Origin: G013214665 sp964649815 | GTDB taxonomy: Bacteria > Pseudomonadota > Alphaproteobacteria > Rhodobacterales > Rhodobacteraceae | Length of the DNA: 37,627 nt | Reading direction: 5' to 3' | Assembly (NCBI GenBank): GCA_964649815.1 | Contig: CAZYQC010000031.1 | Span: forward strand, 1-37,627 | Shown here: piece after piece, positions 33,375-37,627 of the stretch | How the letters are laid out: each line of letters starts with the position of its first letter | How positions within the stretch are numbered: position 1 is the stretch's first letter | Notes under the pieces: model-generated | What the model saw: only the letters and a program-made list of their open reading frames with translations | Database searches by the model: none | What the model was told of the DNA's origin: nothing | Made by a program: the position numbers and the translations under genes

Positions 33375-35479
33375 GCACCCAAATCCTCAGAGGGTTGCGT
33401 GTGCTTGACCTGAGCCGAATGCTCTCGGGGCCATATTGCACCATGCATCTGGCGGATCACGGTGCAGAGGTGATCAAGATCGAAGGCGCCAGCGGTGACA
33501 CCAGCCGGGGCAACGGTCCTTTTCGCGAAGAAGACCGCAATCGCGACTGGGCGGGCTATTTCGTGAGCCTGAACCGCGGCAAGAAGAGTGTTCAGCTTGA
33601 CCTCAAAACGCCGCAAGGGGCCGCCGCCTTTCGCGACCTTGCCGCCACTGCGGATGTGATTGTCGAGAACTTTCGACCCGGCGTGATGGAGCGTTTGGGC
33701 CTTTCTTATGAATCGCTCGCAGCCGAAAACCCCCGCCTGGTCTACGCCGCAATCCGAGGGTTCGGCGACCCGCGCAGCGGGGAAAGCCCTTATGCAAATT
33801 GGCCGTCTTACGACGTCGTGGCGCAAGCAATGGGTGGGCTGATGTCTATCACGGGGCCCAGCCCCGATATGCCGACCAAGACAGGCCCAGGCGTAGGCGA
33901 TATCTTTGCCGGGATGATGATGGCCTTTGGCATAATGGCCGCCCTGCGAGAGGCGGACGCCACTGGCAAAGGGCAATTTGTTGATGTGGCGATGTATGAT
34001 GCCATGATCTCGCTTTGCGAGCGGATGGTCTATCTGAACGACATCACCGGCGCGGTTCCCGGACCAGAAGGCAACGGGCATCCATTCCTTTCGCCATTTG
34101 GCCTGTATCCAGCTGCGGATGGTCACGTGGCTTTGGGGATCGTTGATGACGCCTTTTGGCAAAAACTGGCGACTTTGATGGGCCAGCCCGCGTTGGGCGA
34201 CGACAGCCGCTTTGCCACCCGCGCGGATCGCGCGGCGCATGCGGGCGAGGTCGACGAGATTGTCACTGCGTGGACCGCAAAGCGCACCAAGGCAGAGCTG
34301 ACCGCAACTTTGGGCGGCCATGTGCCTTTCGGCCCGTTGAATACAATCGCGGATATCAAACAAGACCCGCATGTCGCCAAACGCCAGATGCTTGCCCAAG
34401 TCTCGGCGCCCGACAGCGGCCAAGCGCCTTGGACAGTCGCAGCAAATCCTTTGCGCTTTGGCGCACATGCGCATGGGCCATTGGCCCCTCCACCGGCGCT
34501 GGGCGCGGACAATGCGCTTGTCGCCGATACGACCCGGACACCTGCGCCAGATTTAGACGACAAAAAAGCGCTCCGAGATGCCTTTGGGCGCTTTGCGACA
34601 GGGGTGACAGTGGTTACCACGCGGCAAAAAGACGGAACACCGCGAGGGTTCACGGCAAATTCATTCACCTCGGTGTCGCTGGACCCGCCCTTGTTGCTGA
34701 TCTGTATCGGTAAGGCTGCGCAATCTTGCGATACCTTCGCCGAGGCGGATCATTTCGCGGTCAATATTCTTGCTGACACCCAAAAAGACATCTCGGGGCT
34801 TTTTGCGTCGAAATCACCCGAGAAATTCGATCTCGCGGCTTGGCATTCGGATGCGCTTGACATGCCCATTATTGACGGCGCGCTTGCCTCGTTTAGCTGT
34901 TCAAGGCATCGGCTGGTCGATGCTGGCGATCATCTGGTTTTGATCGGACGGGTAGAGCGATTCAAAGCAAATGATGCCAGCCCGCTTGGATATTATCGCG
35001 GGTCCTATTTTGACATCGGCCTGGATCGCGCACTGACGCAGGCGGCCACCTCTGATCAGGTATCGGTCGGTGCAGTTTTGATCAACGACGGGCGGGTGCT
35101 GCTGGGGGTGTCGGCCGAGGGCGCGATCACGGTGCCGGTCTCTCCACCAGAGGCGAATACGGCCGACGGGATGATCGCCGCCCTTAGGGCGCAGGGGGTG
35201 TCGGCGGATCTTGCCCACCCCTACGCAGTCTACCAAATGTCCCAAAACGGTGCCCAGCGGATTATCTACCACGGCACCGTGGTCGGGGCCGCACCAAAGG
35301 GCATGCAGTATTTCGACCTGGATGCGGTTCCCCTCGACCGGGTCAGTGACGACGCAGAACGATCCATGTTGCGGCGGTATGCGGCTGAGAACAGCCACGG
35401 CACCTTTGGGTTTTATCACGGCACGGACATCGAAGGCGTCGTTCATACGCGCGCCGGGCATCGCAGCTATCACATTTGA
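33371..35479 (+). CDS. Fusion protein: CaiB/BaiF CoA-transferase + flavin reductase + C-terminal domain
   Basis: 702 residues in one uninterrupted frame. Residues 1 to about 380 are a type III CoA-transferase (RGLRVLDLSRMLSGPYC; catalytic aspartate probably D148 in SYDVVAQAMGG). A Pro/Ala-rich linker (about 368-396) follows. Residues about 398-552 form a flavin-reductase-like FMN-binding domain (DAFGRFATGVTVVTT, FTANSFTSVSLDPPLLL, GYYRGSYFD). Residues about 560-702 look like a Nudix-like fold (VGAVLINDGRVLLGV) but lack the REx2EE Nudix box. The reductase probably supplies reduced FMN to the luciferase-like enzyme; the transferase may move CoA between carnitine-type acids. No frameshift sign is seen at the junction. 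I do not recognise this combination as a characterised protein. Confidence 0.88.
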   Translation: MSTQILRGLRVLDLSRMLSGPYCTMHLADHGAEVIKIEGASGDTSRGNGPFREEDRNRDWAGYFVSLNRGKKSVQLDLKTPQGAAAFRDLAATADVIVENFRPGVMERLGLSYESLAAENPRLVYAAIRGFGDPRSGESPYANWPSYDVVAQAMGGLMSITGPSPDMPTKTGPGVGDIFAGMMMAFGIMAALREADATGKGQFVDVAMYDAMISLCERMVYLNDITGAVPGPEGNGHPFLSPFGLYPAADGHVALGIVDDAFWQKLATLMGQPALGDDSRFATRADRAAHAGEVDEIVTAWTAKRTKAELTATLGGHVPFGPLNTIADIKQDPHVAKRQMLAQVSAPDSGQAPWTVAANPLRFGAHAHGPLAPPPALGADNALVADTTRTPAPDLDDKKALRDAFGRFATGVTVVTTRQKDGTPRGFTANSFTSVSLDPPLLLICIGKAAQSCDTFAEADHFAVNILADTQKDISGLFASKSPEKFDLAAWHSDALDMPIIDGALASFSCSRHRLVDAGDHLVLIGRVERFKANDASPLGYYRGSYFDIGLDRALTQAATSDQVSVGAVLINDGRVLLGVSAEGAITVPVSPPEANTADGMIAALRAQGVSADLAHPYAVYQMSQNGAQRIIYHGTVVGAAPKGMQYFDLDAVPLDRVSDDAERSMLRRYAAENSHGTFGFYHGTDIEGVVHTRAGHRSYHI

Positions 35480-35492
35480 CAGGAGACATCAG

Positions 35493-36095
35493 ATGATCCC
35501 CGAATTGCGCAAGGTCGTCACCTTTGACGAAGACATTCACACCGAAGGGGGACGCCCGTCAGAGCCCATATTGCGGATGATCGGGGTGGCGGCAGTGGTC
35601 AAAAACCCTTGGGCGGGCCGCGGATTTGTCGAGGATCTGTCGCCAGAAATTCGGCGAATGGCGCCAGTTCTGGGCGAGATGTTGACCAATCGATTGATTG
35701 ATCTGGCAGGCTCAGGCGACGCTATCGAGGCTTATGGCAAAGCTTGCATCGCCGGCTCTAGTTGTGAGCTCGAGCATGCATCGGCGCTTATTCATACGTT
35801 GCAATACGGCAATTTTTATCGCGAGGCAGTGGGCGCCAAAAGCTATTTGGGTTTCACCAACACGCGCGGCCCGGCGAACACGCAGATCCAAATCCCGCTT
35901 ATGGATAAGCATGACACTGGGCGTCGTTCGCATTATCTGACGGTCCAGTTCTCGATCTACGATGCCCCAGATGTGGATGAACTGGTGGTCGCACTTGGCG
36001 CCGCAACCCGGGGCCGTCCGCACCACCGCATTGGTGATCGGTATTCTGATCTCGCGGCACTTGGCAGAGAGGTGGAAAACCCCGCAGGCGTTTGA
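35493..36095 (+). CDS. Amino acid synthesis family protein (DUF1185)
   Basis: 200 residues from ATG 35493, with AGGAGA about 8 nt upstream; longer in-frame upstream extensions overlap the fusion gene and are unlikely. The sequence from MIPELRKVVTFDEDI through NPWAGRGFVEDLSPE and GKACIAGSSCELEHASALIH fits the PF06684 amino-acid-synthesis family. Its reaction is not established to my knowledge; homologues often sit in catabolic operons with amidohydrolases and monooxygenases. Last gene of the plus-strand unit, 13 nt after the fusion gene, convergent with the OsmC-like gene. Confidence 0.82.
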   Translation: MIPELRKVVTFDEDIHTEGGRPSEPILRMIGVAAVVKNPWAGRGFVEDLSPEIRRMAPVLGEMLTNRLIDLAGSGDAIEAYGKACIAGSSCELEHASALIHTLQYGNFYREAVGAKSYLGFTNTRGPANTQIQIPLMDKHDTGRRSHYLTVQFSIYDAPDVDELVVALGAATRGRPHHRIGDRYSDLAALGREVENPAGV

Positions 36096-36116
36096 TGCGC
36101 CTCAGCAGGCAACGGC

Positions 36117-36620
36117 TCAGGGTATGTCGACGAATGCGTCGCCACGCTTGATGCGGTGGCGGATGGTGTTCTGTTGACCCAAGGTTTGTTCGAGAAAGCA
36201 CCCTTTCTGCGCGGCGTGGACCAATGCGACGGTGTCGTCGAAACTGTCTGGGCTATCGATGAGGACATCGATCTCGAACGAGTTTGGGGCGGTCTCGTAC
36301 ACACGCCCGGCCTTTTGCCAATCCCAAACGACGCGGGTCTCGACGGAGAGATCATTCAGCGTCACGCCCAGGCGTTTTGCAAAAGCGCGAATTTGGGTCA
36401 TGAGACAACCGGTCAACCCCGCTACAAAAAGCGCAAGCGGAGGCGGGGCAGAGGCGTCCCCGCCGTGAAATGCGCCTTCGTCCGAGGCGAGTTGAAAGCT
36501 TTCGTGAAACGGCCTAACCATCTCGACGGCCAGTTCGTTGCGCATTTTGCCCACGGCTGTGCCCGTGCAATTGAATTGAACCTGCGCAGTGGCCGGCATT
36601 TGATCAAGATCGGTGCTCAT
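36117..36620 (-). CDS. OsmC family protein
   Basis: 167 residues. The two cysteines of the peroxidase pair are present at the usual separation, C72 (GLTGCLMT) and C141 (QKGCFLEQTL), so it may reduce organic peroxides. The ATG overlaps the stop of the FAH-family gene by 4 nt. In a cluster with a flavin monooxygenase, detoxification of peroxide by-products is a plausible role. Confidence 0.9.
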   Translation of the reverse strand: MSTDLDQMPATAQVQFNCTGTAVGKMRNELAVEMVRPFHESFQLASDEGAFHGGDASAPPPLALFVAGLTGCLMTQIRAFAKRLGVTLNDLSVETRVVWDWQKAGRVYETAPNSFEIDVLIDSPDSFDDTVALVHAAQKGCFLEQTLGQQNTIRHRIKRGDAFVDIP

Positions 36621-37543
36621 GATTTCACAATCCTATTGGACAAGGTTCCGATTTTTTCGATCGTCAGGTCAAAGCGATCACCAGGTTGCAGCTGTTTGCC
36701 CAACTCAAGACCGCAGCCCGTACCAACCGTCCCAGAGCCGATGACCTCGCCGGGATAAAGCGTCTCTGAGGCAGAGATATGTTCGATGATCCGACCAAAA
36801 TCGTGATGCATCTGGGCCGAATTGCCACCGCCCCAGCGCGTGCCGTTGACGTAAACATCCATGTCGAGCGCAGCGGGGTGCGGCACCTCGTCCGCTGTGA
36901 CAATCCAAGGGCCAAGAATGTTGCCGGTGTCAAAGTCCTTGCCTTTGGCAGGTCCAAGCTGACCCGGCATTTCGACCATCTGTGCGTCGCGGGCAGAAAC
37001 GTCATTGAGAACGCTGTAGCCAAAAATGTAGTCGGCGCCATCTGCCGCAGAAATGTTCTTGCCCAATTTCCCAATGACAATCGCCAGCTCTAGCTCAACG
37101 TCCAGAAAATTGGCGTACTCCGGCCAGATCACATCTTGTTGGTGGCCGATAAAGCTCATCCGATTGCCCTTGTAATAGATCGGCTGGTCGTACCAGACCG
37201 GTGGGATGGCAAAGGGCCGTCCCGTCATTTTCTCGGCCTGTGCGAAACTGTTTTTCAGATGCGTCTCAAAGACCAGACAATCCCTGTATTGCACCGGCAT
37301 CAGGGGCGCGCGAAAGGCGACATCCTCTTCGCTCAGCGTTGCACCTTCGTTTGGTTGGTCGAGCAGAGCTTGCGCCTGCGCCAAGGCATCTGGGCCGCCG
37401 CCTATGATGGCAAGCATATCGGCAAAATCCGATGCGTCGCCTCCGGCAAGCTTGGCCGCCGACTTTAGATCCAGCATTTTGCCTGCGCCCATGTCGGCCA
37501 CAAGTCGATCTTGGCCGTCGAAATGAACAGTCCCCAAACGCAT
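36617..37543 (-). CDS. Fumarylacetoacetate hydrolase (FAH) family protein
   Basis: 308 residues. Metal ligands of the FAH fold are visible: E150-x-E152 in LDVELELAIVIGK and D181 in VLNDVSARDAQ, followed by GPAKGKDFDTGNILGPW and the PGEVIGSGTVGTGCG motif. Family members hydrolyse or decarboxylate diketo acids, open fumarylpyruvate-type intermediates, or act as hydratases. Start at 37543 with GGAGGG about 7 nt upstream, placed inside the end of the preceding gene. Partner of a cyclase-family hydrolase; substrate unknown. Confidence 0.93.
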   Translation of the reverse strand: MRLGTVHFDGQDRLVADMGAGKMLDLKSAAKLAGGDASDFADMLAIIGGGPDALAQAQALLDQPNEGATLSEEDVAFRAPLMPVQYRDCLVFETHLKNSFAQAEKMTGRPFAIPPVWYDQPIYYKGNRMSFIGHQQDVIWPEYANFLDVELELAIVIGKLGKNISAADGADYIFGYSVLNDVSARDAQMVEMPGQLGPAKGKDFDTGNILGPWIVTADEVPHPAALDMDVYVNGTRWGGGNSAQMHHDFGRIIEHISASETLYPGEVIGSGTVGTGCGLELGKQLQPGDRFDLTIEKIGTLSNRIVKS

Positions 37544-37546
37544 AAA

Positions 37547-37627
37547 TTAACCCTCCAAGATGGCCACAGCGCGGGTAAACCCGGCCGAAGCGGCTTTGAT
37601 TTTGAATGGGAACGCTGACACGGTGAA
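37547..37627 (-). CDS. C-terminal end of a probable cyclase-family (KynB-like) metal hydrolase
   Basis: Only the last 26 codons are in the window; the 5' part lies beyond base 37627. The encoded end contains SAFPFKIKAASAGFTRAVAI, which resembles the typical C-terminus of cyclase-family (PF04199) hydrolases such as kynurenine formamidase relatives. The stop is 3 nt before the FAH-family ATG, so the two are one operon. The assignment rests on a short segment. Confidence 0.5.
   Translation of the reverse strand, partial: FTVSAFPFKIKAASAGFTRAVAILEG

Noticed and set aside
33212..34474. 420-codon open frame on the minus strand
   Set aside because: It is antisense to the CoA-transferase domain and alpha/beta hydrolase end, which have clear motifs; its own sequence is rich in His/Arg/Cys and matches no family.

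Overview
The gene content points to an alphaproteobacterium, most likely of the Rhodobacteraceae (Roseobacter group). This is inferred from moderately high G+C, tightly packed operons with 4-nt ATGA overlaps, a CioAB-type bd oxidase, and dense catabolic clusters with tripartite and polyamine-type transporters, IclR regulators and class III aminotransferases. No 16S rRNA or other strict marker is present. I see no tRNA, rRNA, CRISPR array, insertion sequence or phage gene. The window is metabolic throughout.

Layout. (1) 1-6911, plus strand: the end of a TctA-type transporter, then a P450, a glutamine-synthetase-like ligase, a class I glutamine amidotransferase, an IclR regulator and a class III aminotransferase. 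This looks like a gamma-glutamylation route for an amine. (2) 6957-12858, minus strand: methanethiol oxidase (SBP56 family), a 2Fe-2S ferredoxin and a CoA-binding protein, followed by a second aminotransferase coupled to an N,N-dimethylformamidase large-subunit homologue. A divergent IclR gene (12930-13685) shares the upstream promoter region, which holds a perfect FNR-type box. (3) 13769-16771, minus strand: a GbsR/MarR-like regulator and a cyanide-insensitive-type cytochrome bd oxidase. (4) 16772-17399: no convincing gene. (5) 17400-26571, minus strand: one coupled operon of a BKACE enzyme, a PotABCD-like ABC transporter, an acyl-CoA dehydrogenase, an NDP-forming acyl-CoA ligase and a beta-lactamase-fold hydrolase. 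A GATase1-AraC regulator diverges from it. (6) 27743-32031, minus strand: aldehyde dehydrogenase, luciferase-like monooxygenase, CaiD-like hydratase and L-carnitine 3-dehydrogenase-like enzyme. (7) 32173-36095, plus strand and divergent from (6): RidA, an alpha/beta hydrolase, a fused CaiB CoA-transferase/flavin reductase, and an amino-acid-synthesis family (DUF1185) protein. (8) 36117-37627, minus strand: a cyclase-family hydrolase (partial), a fumarylacetoacetate-hydrolase-family protein and an OsmC-like protein.

How the parts fit. Regions 5-7 together encode every step expected for aerobic breakdown of gamma-butyrobetaine or crotonobetaine to glycine betaine through L-carnitine: uptake, CoA activation, dehydrogenation, hydration, CoA transfer, oxidation to 3-dehydrocarnitine and BKACE cleavage. 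The same divergent unit also carries a set that resembles the Rut pyrimidine pathway in composition: flavin monooxygenase, flavin reductase, RidA, alpha/beta hydrolase and a semialdehyde-type dehydrogenase. It is organised around a 41-bp dyad and a CoA-transferase/flavin-reductase fusion that I do not recognise as a described architecture. This fused, Rut-like module is the best candidate for an undescribed system. A second candidate is the P450/gamma-glutamyl-ligase/DMFase-like amine block beside a methanethiol oxidase and a sulfide-tolerant type of terminal oxidase.
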